Positions 49,462-61,114 of a stretch of DNA of 64,000 nt are shown here, in pieces. This DNA is from Synanceia verrucosa (lineage: Eukaryota > Chordata > Actinopteri > Perciformes > Synanceiidae). The position numbers were made by a program, and so were the translations under genes. How positions within the stretch are numbered: the stretch's first letter is position 1; each line of letters starts with the position of its first letter. The DNA lies in assembly GCA_029721515.1 (NCBI GenBank), contig CM056559.1:13755001-13819000 (forward strand), given 5' to 3'. The notes beneath the pieces were generated by a model. The model was not told where the DNA came from. It was given only the letters and a program-made list of their open reading frames with translations, and did no database searches.

Positions 49462-49720
49462 CAGACCAAGGTTACAGGCTGTATCCTCATCAGATTCCAG
49501 GTTGACAGCCTGCTAATTAAGTTCTTCTGCACTGTAGTTATTCATGCTGTCTCACTGTGCGTGTGCTTGTGTGTGTTAGTAAGTGTGAAAGAGCGACTGA
49601 GTGTAGAGTAAGTGATCACTCAGTGGGTTTGTATGTTGATTGCATTTGAGCAACAACAACAGTCCTTGTTTTAATCACAAAGTCTGGATCAATACTCCAG
49701 TCGCCTAAAGTACACAGCAG

Positions 49721-49729
49721 TGTGTGCGC

Positions 49730-49772
<43 letters not shown>

Positions 49773-49785
49773 TGTGTGTGCGTGT
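49721..49785. repeat. TG-rich microsatellite
   Basis: TG alternation with CGCG near the start and a TTTG break. About 65 bp, on the complementary phase to the CA array 260 bp upstream. Confidence 0.9.
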
Positions 49786-50258
49786 AAAAGGTAATCTAGA
49801 TCACAGAGTCCACAGTAGATGAAGAGAGACAGTCTTTGAGGAAAATTTGCTTTGAACTAACCTATTTTCTGGCTGCTTCTGTTTTTTTTTTTCTGTGTGT
49901 ATTGTGGGGACTTGTGAGGGCCTGCTCTCCTACCTGTGACTGTGTAAGAGGGTGTGTGCATTCATGCGAGCTCCACAGAATTGATAATATGAAACAGTGT
50001 GCGGTGCTTATTATTTCTCTGCGTATCTTGCTGCTATTACCCAGTACTGGTCAATACAGTCTGAGGTTCCCTGTATTGGAATAACCTTTGACCATTTTTA
50101 CAAAACAGGCAGCCTAGGGGTCTACTGTGATATTACTGCATTTAAAAGCAGAGCACACTCGTCTCAACATGACCCCATCAACCAAGGATCAACCCCAACA
50201 CACAAATGTGTCGGCTTCAGTGTATGCATATATGTATGCAGTGTATGCATATATACTG

Positions 50259-50261
<3 letters not shown>

Positions 50262-50313
<52 letters not shown>
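50262..50313. repeat. (TA)n microsatellite, ~26 units, perfect
   Basis: 52 bp of uninterrupted TA. This is a flexible, cruciform-prone and length-unstable sequence. Confidence 0.95.
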
Positions 50314-50314
<1 letters not shown>

Positions 50315-52168
50315 CTTTCTATTTATTATTATAAAAAAGAAGTGTGGCACACCACTCTTGTTGCAGCTTTTCTATTCAGAATATATTTAATGCAACATTG
50401 TAGTACACAATTATTTTTTTCTGTTTATTTTTTTTTTTTATTTTTTTTAATTATTTTTTTTCTTCCAAAAAGATGCTGTTCAAATCTGATTTTGTTTGCG
50501 CGGTCAAACTTTTCAAAGATTTTGTCATTTATTTCAAGCAATTTCAGCCTTCAGTAAACACGTCACAACAGTAATTCATTTTGATTGTTTTTCCAAACAA
50601 TTAACACTATATTCTCTCAGTAAAGCCAATTTTCAGCCTTTGAACCGAAGCGGCTAACTTCATTTGATTTTGGAGAAGCTGCTTTTGTCAGCTGGTTTTT
50701 AAATCCGACACTGTGGCTGTTTGCCTGCGATAGCTTTAAATGGATTCAGCCAATAACCATCTAAGTGATCTCCATTCAAAAAATGCTCTTTTAACAGCGC
50801 CCCTTTTCATATACATCATGATAAACAATATTCTTATCTTGAACCACATTGCATTAAAAAAAAAGACCAGCACAGCGTTTACTTGATGCAGCAACAAATA
50901 TGATTTCACATGATTTGGCTTGACACTGTGTGTGTGACTGAGTACACGTAGCTGCTGGCGAGCTTGTTTTTAGTAAACGGCTCTGAGGTTTGTTGTCGGA
51001 TTGATGGACTACATTAGACAGTCCTATTCAACCTGCTGTACAGCCTCATGCTAAATCTCCCGTCACTAGCAATGTCACCTGGGATCTGTCAGCGGCACAC
51101 GGGGTGCTTCCTGCAGTAGATTGAGGCTGATATCATGAATCTCTAGGCTGATTACATGTATAGAGGTGTCGCGTGGTAAATCTTTTCTGCATATGACAGT
51201 TGTTTCTATTAGGGTTGGTTCAAAGTCTACATTATGGTTCATTCCAGTTTTCTATTTTTCTGCATTCATTTTCCAGGGATTTTTTATATTTTGTTTTGAA
51301 TTAAATAAAATAAATACATCAAAGTCTGGGTGGAAATCAGATTATAGAAATAGCATTTGCAGGTAAAACACTACCATAAGAGGATATCACTTACTGGAAA
51401 TGATAAACGTAACAACAATCAATGTCACCTGAAGGTCCATTTATTAGCCTATAATAATGGATGATATGGAAGAGAAGTCCAAGGTAAACTCAGTCTATTG
51501 ATGAAAATCACATCTTATGTCTGAAAGCCCTAGAAAAAGCTAATAAATGAGCATTTCTTTGTCAGCAACAAAAATATGATTTGTTAGTGTCTTCCAAAAA
51601 AAGTCTTTCACGCCTTTCCACAACAGCTTCAACTATCATTGGTTGGGTTTAGACAGCTAGGTGAGAATAATACTAAACTGACGGACAGGAGATAGGATGC
51701 ATTTTGACTGTAGGATGGGATGATGATGAAACGCAAACCTCAAAGGCGTGTCTGTTGTAAACATCCATCCTTCCTCTGTTAGCGGTTTTGCACCAGTACA
51801 ACATCAACACAGCTTTTTCTCCCCGCCATAATTGGGGTGTCTACAAAAGATTGCTTGTCAGGATGAGTAATCAGCCATTTTTAAAATGTTTGATGAGTGA
51901 TGTCTCTTTTGTGGTGAGAACAGCGATTTTTTTTGATTTTTTTTTAAAAAGTCTATTATTCAGGAAAATGCCAAGGTCCAAAAGTGAAGAGCATTTATAA
52001 ATATTATTAGCGATTGGGTACATCAGTCCTCTGTTGGCCATGTGGACCAAGTGAGTCAACCCTTTAATGTACTAGTATTATAGTGTATTTTTAAGTGTAT
52101 AACACAGTGACATATGGAAAGTGAAACACGGGGAGGGTTGACAGAGGCAGTAAGACCCAGAGGAGGAG

Positions 52169-52392
52169 CAGAGAGAGAGAGAGAGAGACATAGAGTGAGA
52201 GAGAGAGAGAGGTGGGAGGAGAGAGGAGGAGAAGGAGGGACTGTGTTCACTCTATGCTTTGCAGCTCACAGTGTTAGTGTCCCAGAGTGTGTCTCAGCCT
52301 GCCAGAGTGAGTGTGTGCACCGGTGCGTCGCTGTGTGCGTGAATGTGTGTGTGACTCCAGCGCTCTCTCTGCGTACGACAGGTGGAGATGAC
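52169..52392 (+). promoter_or_regulatory. Candidate internal promoter / 5' UTR of pde2a short isoform
   Basis: A (GA)n-rich block (52169-52235) is followed by sequence leading into an ATG at 52393. Nine CpGs occur within about 90 bp (52318-52407), a density otherwise rare in this intron and similar to the exon 1 promoter. No TATA box is evident. The block immediately precedes an open frame with a donor in the correct phase for exon 2. An upstream ATG at 52388 opens ATG-ACA-TGA, a two-codon uORF whose stop overlaps the main ATG. Confidence 0.5.
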
Positions 52393-52427
52393 ATGACTGC
52401 GCTCGAGAGGAAGAAAGGAAAGGACCT
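52393..52427 (+). CDS. pde2a: Candidate alternative first coding exon of pde2a
   Basis: ATG at 52393 opens MTALERKKGKD plus two bases (CT), ending at a donor GTAAGG at 52428. The exon ends in phase 2, exactly as exon 1 does, so splicing across 279 bp to exon 2 gives junction codon CTA and MTALERKKGKDL-RGQQVFL in frame. Mammalian PDE2A also uses alternative first exons that join at the same RGQQ boundary (PDE2A2 versus PDE2A3). This N terminus is basic and lacks the Gly2/Cys5 acylation signal, predicting a differently localised enzyme. I do not recognise the peptide itself from known isoforms; support is structural (phase, donor, CpG patch, position). Confidence 0.6.
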
Positions 52428-52706
52428 GTAAGGACTTCACACTCACACACACATGTGAACACGCTAACCTTTTCCCCTACATTCCCTCACACACACACAC
52501 GCCTTTTAAATTCCTGCACTCCTCACTTCAGGAAAAAGATAAGTTGAGCTTGTGTGTGTGTGTGTGTGTGAGAAAATCCTCTCTTTCCAGCAGCTTATCA
52601 CTCAGACTGTAACAGCTGACTCCATGTGTGCATAGCAGACAACTCAAACACATACACATGCACACCCACAATGACAAGGGTCCTGATTGTTTTCTGATGC
52701 TTTCAG

Positions 52707-52797
52707 ACGTGGTCAGCAAGTGTTCCTGCGTCCTGAAGAGAGTTCAGCTCCAGCCCTGACTAGCAGACAGTCCACCACGTTGTCTGAACAACTCCAG
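52707..52797 (+). CDS. pde2a: pde2a coding exon 2
   Basis: 91 bp exon after acceptor TTTCAG (52701-52706), ending CAG before donor GTAGGA at 52798. It completes codon 20 and encodes RGQQVFLRPEESSAPALTS then RQSTTLSEQLQ. Mammalian PDE2A has RGQQVFLKPDEPPPPPQ at the same place, the linker between the variable N terminus and the GAF-A region. The exon ends in phase 0, which fits the mammalian continuation DALLSLG in the next exon. It is proline-poor compared with the mammalian exon but aligns in position and length. The downstream GAF and HD-type catalytic exons lie beyond this window. Confidence 0.93.
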
Positions 52798-54009
52798 GTA
52801 GGATTTACTCTTTTGTTCCTTTTATGCTGTTTGAAAAACAGGATGCTGTGTGGTCCATGCCCTCTGCCCTCTCCTCTCTTCCTTTTACGTTTTTGTCCAA
52901 CCTATAATACTACATCTCTTGAATACGCTCCCTTCATTATACTCCACTCTGGTTTCCCCTTCATGTAATCACTGTCAGAATCCCTTTTGAGGAGGAATGT
53001 TCTTTTATGAGCTTCCTGTCTTGTTCTGTTCGTCCCTCAATATCCCTTTTTTTTGCTTTCACTCTTATTGTCCTCTGCCTCTGTTATTCCCTTACTCTTC
53101 TTGTTTTTGGGGAACGAGTAACTTTTGTCAGGCGGAGGTAAGTTTCAGCTCCTGTTGCTGCAGCTTTCTGTGTCAAATGAGTCGAAGAGATACTTATTAA
53201 GTGCCTGCGGCTCCTGTGTGGTGTGTGTGTGTGTGTGAATGTGTGTGAGGGCTCAGATAAATGATGGGAAGATGAAACAAAGCAGCCACAGCAATAAACA
53301 TGAAAGGGAGGAAATTAAAGACAGTGTGATGTTTGAGTGGCGTGTTTTTTGTGCAGAGGTCTCTATTTGTGTGTTGTTACCTGGGAGTTTGTGTGTACAG
53401 TGTCTGTGTTTTAGGCTGTTTAATTTTTTTCAGTTGAGTTGATACAGTTTTGTTCTTGCACTCCCTGCAGCAGTGAGTCTCATTTCATTTTGTCTTTTTT
53501 TTCTCCCTCGTTCTGCCGTTTTGGTCCGTCTTGCTCCTTTTTTTGTCTTGTATGATTTGTGACAAGATGATACCTACAAATGCTGCTTTCTTGTATCCTC
53601 GCATGTGCCATCAAACAACATTAGTTTGTGTGTGTGTGTGTGTGCTTGTGTGTGTATCTGTATTTGTGTTTTAGATTGCATTGGGATTTAATGTTGTTGG
53701 CAGCAAAACAGAAAAAAGGTTTGATTGGCTGCCAGTGTCGACATGTTCTGCTCAGATCCAATTACCTAGACAGATACACACTCACAGAGGGAGACACACA
53801 TGTACACAAATTTAATGACACAATCCCATATGCACAATTTCACCATTCATGCAATACAAGAAAGAAACAATCATGCAAACAATATCTTGTAAGAAGAAAT
53901 ATTGCTCATTATTTGATTTCCATGTGCTGCAGGACAGAGGTCAATCACATGAATATCCACAATTTTACACATTCAAACTTCTTGGATAGAGTGTGTGTGT
54001 CTACATGTT

Positions 54010-54035
54010 TGTGTGTGTGTGTGTGTGTGTGTGTG
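54010..54035. repeat. (TG)n microsatellite
   Basis: About 13 units. Confidence 0.9.
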
Positions 54036-54282
54036 GTTACAGCGCTAATGCACACTGAGTCAGCCATCCACATACGCATTTCCGCAGTCAGTTTACCGAA
54101 TGTCTTGTCCAGCTGCATTCCTTTCTCTCAATGTGTGGATGGTTTGCTTTGTGTCAGCGCGTCACCAATACTGTAACACCGTCTGTGATTTGGATGCTGG
54201 TGAATGTGCAGCATGCGCAGCGCCACCTGTAGGAGTTGGTTGAAAATATGAGCTGGGCTACAAGAAAAGAATGTCGGACTTG

Positions 54283-54453
54283 AGGGTCACAATACTATAT
54301 TTCGTGATACGGTATCGATTCTCACAAACACACTTGTTGGCACTCTGTTCTTTACACAATGACAGTTTCCATAAAATTAGATTTTAAAAAAATCTGAATA
54401 TATTGAATCATATGTAATATAATGTATTGCCAGATTCTTGACAGCCCTAGTTT
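54283..54453 (-). repeat. Decayed DNA-element end (candidate)
   Basis: On the - strand it starts CTAGGGCTGTCAAGAATCTG at 54453 and proceeds through AATACATTATATTACATATG and a GTATCACGAAATATAGTATT block. CTAGGGCTGTCAA starts are typical of fish hAT-like MITEs. The other terminus is not identifiable. Confidence 0.35.
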
Positions 54454-55214
54454 AGAGAAATAATTTCTATTTTTGTTATGTATTTTATGTATGTACAGTC
54501 TTGTCTCTTGAGTTCCACAGAAAAAAAGTTTTGATTTGTACGTGAGAGAGAGAAAGACTAGTTTTACTAAAATTTCACGTTTTTTTTTGTATCTTATGTA
54601 TACTGTATGAACTCTGGACTTTTGATTGTCTGTGTGTCATTGTAAATGTATATTTCATATTCATACGCTTCAATCTGAGCCTTCATTGATGCAGTTTGTA
54701 AAACTAGTGTCGTCCTCATCACGCCATCATTTAGCTGCACAGATGTCTCATTTAGCCAAGACGGTGTGGTAAAAGCAACGGAAAACTCTGGGCTGTATAT
54801 TGACTCGGGAAACGGCCATTTGAATTTAATGAACACAATTAAAATGATTTCTCAGTGTTTGTATGTGGGTGTGAGTGAGTATATCCAGGATGAATAGCCC
54901 TTAATAACATGAAAGTGTTACTGTTGGATTTCTTCAGCCTATTAAAGCAGCACTCTGGTCTTAATGGTAATGGTCATTTTCAGTTTGGGGACAGAATGTG
55001 CTGTTTTTGCTCCAACCTGAAGAAAAATGAAACTGGAAAAACAAGTGGCACATAAGAGCACATATGAACACATGTACAACATGTACATGTATACTGTATG
55101 TACTAGTATGGTATGAGAAAAGCTATATGGAAACTGAAAAAATTTATTGAACTTCCTCAATTTTACACTCACTTGAGTTTTTTTGACCTTTATAAGAAAA
55201 CATTGGTTGTGCTA

Positions 55215-55342
55215 GTGCCCTGCGATGAGGTGGCGACTTGTCCAGGGTGTACCCTGCCTTCCGCCCTAAGACAGCTGGGATAGGCTCCAGCCCCCCCGCG
55301 ACCCTATGAGGATAAGCGGTAGATAATGGATGGATGGATGGA
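55215..55342 (+). mobile_element. AFC-like SINE, 5'-truncated, 11 bp TSD
   Basis: The distal part of the SINE (GTGCCCTGCGATGAGG through CAGCTGGGATAGGCTCC) with its (TGGA)n tail, 97-98% similar by eye to the 3' half of the copy at 35896. It is flanked by TGGTTGTGCTA at 55204-55214 and 55343-55353; the first three bases are ambiguous with the tail. This is a clean LINE-mediated insertion with incomplete reverse transcription. The tRNA head is absent, so the copy has no pol III promoter. Confidence 0.85.
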
Positions 55343-57269
55343 TGGTTGTGCTAAATGGATTATAACATGTAAGTAACATGTCTGACCAGCCATTTCCACT
55401 GTCAGCGTCTTCTTGGATATTCCCATTTTTCTCTTTTAGAAGATGAGATGAGCCACCTGGCTTGTTTTGTTTTTGGTTCGCTGGTTTTACTTCTGTCGTT
55501 CTTTTTACTGGCAGATTACAGCCTGTATAACCCATAGTTTAGTTTAATGTTGAGTTATTCTCCAAACCAGCTGACAGAGATGTGCCTAATTCACGTTTCT
55601 TTTTTGTTTGCTATATTTCCAAACGTTCACTTAATATTCACTTGGCAGTTGAATGGAACATGGCTAGTTTGATGACCGTTGCATCAGTTGCATTGTGGAA
55701 TTGTTATTGTGATCTGACCTCAAAGATAGGATGTTATGATGCCAGATCACTGTTTCACTTAAAGGCATTTTGTTTCTTGTTCTCACTGAATTTCTCCACC
55801 TGGTTTTCTTGAGACTGGGTACAAACAGTGCATGTTTACCTTTTGTGCTGTTATGTAATCTGATATCTGATGTTGAGTATGTGAGCAGGTGGGTGTTCAT
55901 AGTCTTGCTCAAGGGCAAAACAACAGGACATACAGCTGAGCTATCGCTGCAGCTACTGACACTTCTATTATCCATATTTAGTTTTTGAAAACATTTTGAG
56001 CCTAAACAGTCAAACCACATAATGAGCAATAATTTAACAATGAATGTAATTATATTTGGTTGGTTCCACCAAAAGCAATAACAGCAAGAAGCTGCATCTA
56101 TAAAAACTGTAATCTATCTATACCCTCAGTTGTCAATTGTCAGTTAGACATGAGGAAATACACTAATTCAAGATCTGATTCACCATTCCAGCTTTATGTC
56201 AAACCCTTAGTGTGTGTTTTGTCTCGTCTTCTCTGCTTTCATCCTTAATGTGAGTACCAGCAGTGTGATATGCAGCAATAAGCAGCTAACACAAGAGCTT
56301 CATATTCAGCACATTTAGTCAAGCACACACAGCAGTGGAGCCCATTTTGGGTGAGCACTTAACGCTTGAGATTGAAACAAATTATCTCCAATGGCAGCAC
56401 AGGACCAGTGACCTATGTAGGCAGTATACTATTGTACCGTGTGTGAAGTAGCAGAAGAGCCACTACAGGAAAATATATCGTAACTCATTTCACAGAAGCA
56501 GATAACCATTGTATTACATTACTCTCCAAACCTGCAGATCCAAACACTCCAGTAGCAATATGTACTCAAGGCTGTGTTTTTAATATCGGTGCACAGCAAA
56601 GTACATCCCATCCCATTGATCCCCCAAATAACATCTCAATCATTTTTGAAATCAACAACATATTGTTGTAATGCTGTAAGTCTTTAAACTGAAGGCAAAG
56701 CTGCACAGCTCTGGTGAACGTAACAAAGGAGAGCAACGGGAAATAACATAGCATGATTTGCTTGATAGCAACATCATTTACATGGAACAAAATCTCTTAT
56801 GGAGTGCAAAGTGAACCACTTCGTACCCTCATAGCATTGTGAACATTCAGAGCTCCAAATACTGTCAGTCTATATCCATCAAGTGTGCACTCCTCCTCTC
56901 GGTTTTATTGTATTGATCACTGTTTGAATTAAACTACAGGGAGCAGGATCCATAACGTTCTGCAGTTCCCAACACCGTTCTTGTGTATGAACCTCGGTGG
57001 ACTGGATGATAACAGGTAAGGCGTGACATGAATGAGGAGGAGCTGCCGCATGCAGCAGGGAATGTTCAGTGAGTTGACAGCTCAAATCGATAGGCCAGTA
57101 GGTGATGGCAGTGGCCTGGCACAGAGCATAACTCAAGTTCAACAGTGTTTGTAAACCACTAGCTCGAAGACTTATATTTCCCACATTTGAACTGGAAACT
57201 AGAAAAGTACAACGTCATTTCCAGATCATCACTGAATAAGGATTTATATCACAGTATTAACAAACTGTA

Positions 57270-57729
57270 TGGGTTCATGTGAGAAGCAAAAGCACAAGTG
57301 AGTTGTTTGCTTCTTTGTTTGTTTCTTTTGCTTTGTGCATACTCTGAGAAAGTGTTAAAGTGCATCTCTAGTGTATATTTTGGTCTTTTAAATTTAGGGG
57401 TCACTTGCTTGGTCCTCCATCTGGTCATTGTGAGCACAGAGCAGCCATTAAAACAACCCACCAATGTTGTGTAGGATAAATGAAAAAAAAACTTTTTGAT
57501 GCACCAAACGTGGACTAGTGCTGATCCTGAGTCGCTTTTTCTTGACCAATAACATGTAATTAGTGAAAGAAAAGAACGGCTATAGAGGGTGGAAGCTCTT
57601 GGAGGAAGTTTAGTCCATACGAGACACCGTTGTGTGCGTGCTTCAATATGCACAAGCTTCGACCTCAGGTGCTTGCATTCCACTAGTTCACCACTAGGTG
57701 ACAATAATTTTTACACAGTGTACCTTTAA
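57270..57729 (-). repeat. Repeat end with TTTAAAGGTACACTGTGTAA terminus
   Basis: The - strand starts TTTAAAGGTACACTGTGTAA at 57729 and continues through CACCTAGTGGTGAACTAGTG. The terminus resembles that at 47608. A 151-codon open frame spans it on the - strand but has no recognised domain and begins in low-complexity context, so I do not call it a gene. The far boundary is uncertain. Confidence 0.35.
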
Positions 57730-58846
57730 ATGTAATTACCAAAGTTTTAATCAGTAGTTTGAATATTAAAAAGAGCTGTTATATTTATTGTTTCATTGTT
57801 TTTTATTACATTTACTGAAGAATATTGAAGATGTATTGTGTTTCTTGTAATATAAATAATAAAACAATTAGTATTAGAATCAGGATACCTGTGGTAAGTC
57901 AAGAGTTTTTTTTCATTTCCACCCTGCTTCTGGTTTTTGTGTGTGGTGCTGGTTGGTTAGAGCCTCTCTGTTAATAAAACAAAACACAAATTATTTTTTA
58001 GTAGCTCCAAATTTCATAGTTTATTGGGCCGAATGTTGTTCTTTTGTTTACTTCATGCTCTCTCCTGCTGGTGGCTCACTGTGGCTGAATAATGCAAATC
58101 CAAACATTTACATTTTGGGGGCACAGTGATGTGGGATTATGTGGTATAGGGTTCAAAGTGATGAGACGACATTTGCACAATACAAATGCCACTGGGCTTT
58201 GCCTGCCATGGTAATTTGAATCACATATGCTGATAAATTGCCACAGACACAAGGGCACCTTCACCTGGCAACAAACCTTTGAGAGTGCTGTGTATGTATA
58301 TACATGTATGTGTGTGTGTGTTTGTGCGCATGTCAGTGATAGTGATAGTTCTTTGATAAATGGACTGTTATTCATTGTTGCTGAATTTTATCTGAAGTAT
58401 CCTTGCAGAGTTTTGAGAAAGCTCTTCCTCTCTCTCCTTGTGTGTGCATTTGTTCGTGTGCACACACACTTACTGTATTCAGTCCCTGACCCTACATGAT
58501 GTGGTATGGTTGTATATTTGCTGGTGCGCTAACCCCCTGCTGACTTGCTAAGCCTCAAGGAGTATGAGTAGGCACTTGAGCGTTCTCCATTCATGCTAGC
58601 TAATAATCACGACCCATTCACTATCTGTTGCCTGACTTAATATAATTAAAAACAAGGCAAGAACAGGCACAGCTCGTATACACTGAGAGGCAGCACACTG
58701 TGTTACAGTGAGTTGTCTTTTATGATCAAGGTCTTGCAATCTGAATGAATGGTTGCAGATCATAAAAGCAGCATATAAATGCAGTACTTTCACCATTTGC
58801 AACAAAATATTTTTTTCCTGACTTTTCAGACTTTTTTTATTCCACA

Positions 58847-59106
58847 GAGATTATTCCTGACACTGTGACTGTGTTCATCAAGTGTTCATCAGAGTGACAG
58901 CCTGTGGGAAGAAACTGTTCTGCTAGTTTTGGCGTATGGTGCTCTGTAGCACCTACCAGAGGGGAGGAGTTGGAACAGGCTATGTCCAGAGATGCTTCCA
59001 GCCCGTTTCCTCTCTCTGGACTTGTACAGGTCATGGATGCAGAGCACGCTGAGGCCAATGATTCTCTCTGCAGTCCTAATAGGAAGAGAGCACAGTACAG
59101 AGGCTG
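58847..59106 (-). mobile_element. LINE C-terminal fragment
   Basis: The - strand encodes, across frame breaks, IRTAERIIG then SLFQLLPSGRCYRAPYAKTS and an end near FLPTGCHSDEHLMN. This pattern (LLPSGRRYR..) is characteristic of the extreme C terminus of certain fish non-LTR retrotransposons. It is about 260 bp long, 5'-truncated and decayed. The family was not determined. Confidence 0.55.
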
Positions 59107-60640
59107 TCATATGCGGCACCATCTTAACAACATACTCTTTTCTGCTTTAAGTAATTAACAGCAAATGTCTATTATTTCCCCACCTTTTCACTGCAGTTCT
59201 TGCTGCTGTCAGCTCTTCCTTTGTGTTTGCATCACATTGAGCATTCTTCACATGGAAAGGCGCAATTTCAGTGGTAAATGACAATGTTACCCCTTATTTT
59301 TAGTGGAAGGGAAAAATAATTCATTCTTTGATGCATCGCAAATTCTCTCTGGAAGGATTGTGTCTCGATGCAGACAAGTTAATAATCAGAATTCTGCTGC
59401 AGAGCGCTACAGAAAGCTCTCTTCTCTCAAATGCATGGATTTTATGAGGTTGAGGGAAGGTGGACAAGATCTACACCATGTGTAAGGTGTGTAGGAGCAA
59501 ATTCAGTACTTTGGAAACACTACAAAGGTGTGGAAATTTTAAGTGGTATGTCTGAGCGCAGAAGTATCTATTTTTCTATACAGCCTTCTTTACTATAAAT
59601 TACATATATCTCAAGTTATGACAGAGAAGTGAAATTATCCGGTGGCTTTGTCAGACCAGAGGGCACATTCATCGCTTCAAGCGAAACAGAAGAAAGAAAC
59701 AAGACATGAGTCATTTTTCACCTCATGTAGGAAGAAAGACAGAGACGCTCTTCGTCTTTAACTATTTCTTAAAGTGATACTCCATCCAAAATCCCTTTTT
59801 CTGAGCACCAAGCATGCCTTTGTAGGCTTGAAAAGCTTCTTTATCAAAAGCAGAACAGCTGTTTTTTTATCTTGTCTCTTGTATTGAAGCAGTAAATATC
59901 CTATGTGGCCATTTACTGGATGTATATGGACAGGTTTTGTCTTCTTTGCTTAGTCACTATTCACTACACTCAATGAAAACTTCATTTCTGTGCTAGACAC
60001 TGATCACTGTGGTTATGATCGGTACGGATGATAGACAGCATATGAATTATGGACATAGTCTCCATGACATCATCTGTGGGTTTGTAAAGAGAAAAAAAAT
60101 AAGCTCAACAAGCTACCAGTTAAGCTTGAAACTACCAATCTAGCTCAGGCTAACAGTTTATATCATAGAAGTGCTTATGTTACTCTGTGTAGCCCACTGA
60201 CATTTGCCCTTGGTTCTGACCATAAAATGCCCAGAATTTTGTTGTTAGAAGAAGAGATTTTTTGTTGCTTATAATGAGTTCTGTCATTAGATTAACCAAC
60301 AGGAAAGTATTCAATTGACATAACAGTTGACTGTATATATTGACTGGAGCAATCCCTGTTTATGCTTTGTATATGCTTTTTAACACATATTTCTCCTCCC
60401 GTTTGTCCCCTCCTTCCCACAGCCCATAGAAAAACAACCTTTTTACTGCAACATTTCTTAACTGTGTTTAAAGCCAATGTATAAAATCTATCTAAAACTT
60501 GAGGTGGGTGGTCTGCCCACGCTCCTTTTACAGAAAGAGTAGATGGTTTTCTCTTCATCTGGCATTGCTGCAGTAGCTCACCGCCAGCAAGGCCAAGTTA
60601 GATAAGGACACAAGTGCAGAGGCAGGAGCGAGAGGGAGCA

Positions 60641-60668
60641 TGACAGACAGACAGACAGACAGATAGAT
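60641..60668. repeat. (GACA)n tetranucleotide repeat
   Basis: Six to seven GACA units followed by GATA units. Non-coding. Confidence 0.9.
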
Positions 60669-61090
60669 GAATGGCATTGTCAAAGAAATTCAGGGAGGTC
60701 TTAAAATAAAAAATAAAGGAGGCAGCAAACATGATGAATACATTCCCAGGCCACTCTGGTGAAAAGGATGCACTTTTCCCTTCACTCTTCATTCCCCTCC
60801 TAATATATCAGTGTTTTTTGGGGGTTGTTTGTGTGTTTTAGTTCTATTCTTTTTCCATCCCATTCAATTTGCAGTTCTTCCATTGTAGAACATCACTAAA
60901 TGGAGACTTGAATAGAGGGGAGAATAAAAGGCAGAGACGAGAGAAAAGAGCCGAGGAAGTGGGTGAAAGGATGGCGGGGGAAGAGGTGTCAGTGAGTGAT
61001 TTCCCCAAGGGATGGAGCTAAAAGAGAGGGGCGTATCCCTTTTTCTCTGACTCTCTCACACTCAATGTGTGTCCACCTGTGCATCCTGCG

Positions 61091-61114
61091 TGCGTGTGTG
61101 TGTGTGTGTGTGTG
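61091..61114. repeat. (GT)n microsatellite followed by G run
   Basis: A short TG array followed by a run of nine G. Confidence 0.85.

Larger units (their letters stand above)
44307..52168. other. Intronic stretch rich in microsatellites
   Basis: About 7.9 kb with TG/CA arrays, a long (TA)n and T-rich runs near 50415-50460. The segment at about 47608-47770 is a repeat end, listed separately. I recognise no coding exon before the GA-rich block at 52169. Confidence 0.45.
5664..52706 (+). other. pde2a: pde2a intron 1 (47 kb)
   Basis: The intron begins GTAAGTG after exon 1 and ends with a T-rich tract and CAG at 52706. It is phase 2 (two bases of codon 20 upstream, one downstream). It contains all the transposons and microsatellites listed between these points and the candidate alternative first exon near its 3' end. 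No other host coding exon was recognised on either strand. A long first intron is usual for vertebrate PDE2A. Confidence 0.85.

Noticed and set aside
56964..57014. Exon-like segment between CTGCAG and GTAAGG
   Set aside because: Open in one frame, but not similar to the expected PDE2A continuation; phase and sequence do not fit.
57249..57704. 151-codon open frame on - strand
   Set aside because: No recognised domain, no promoter or splice context, and it overlaps a decayed repeat end.
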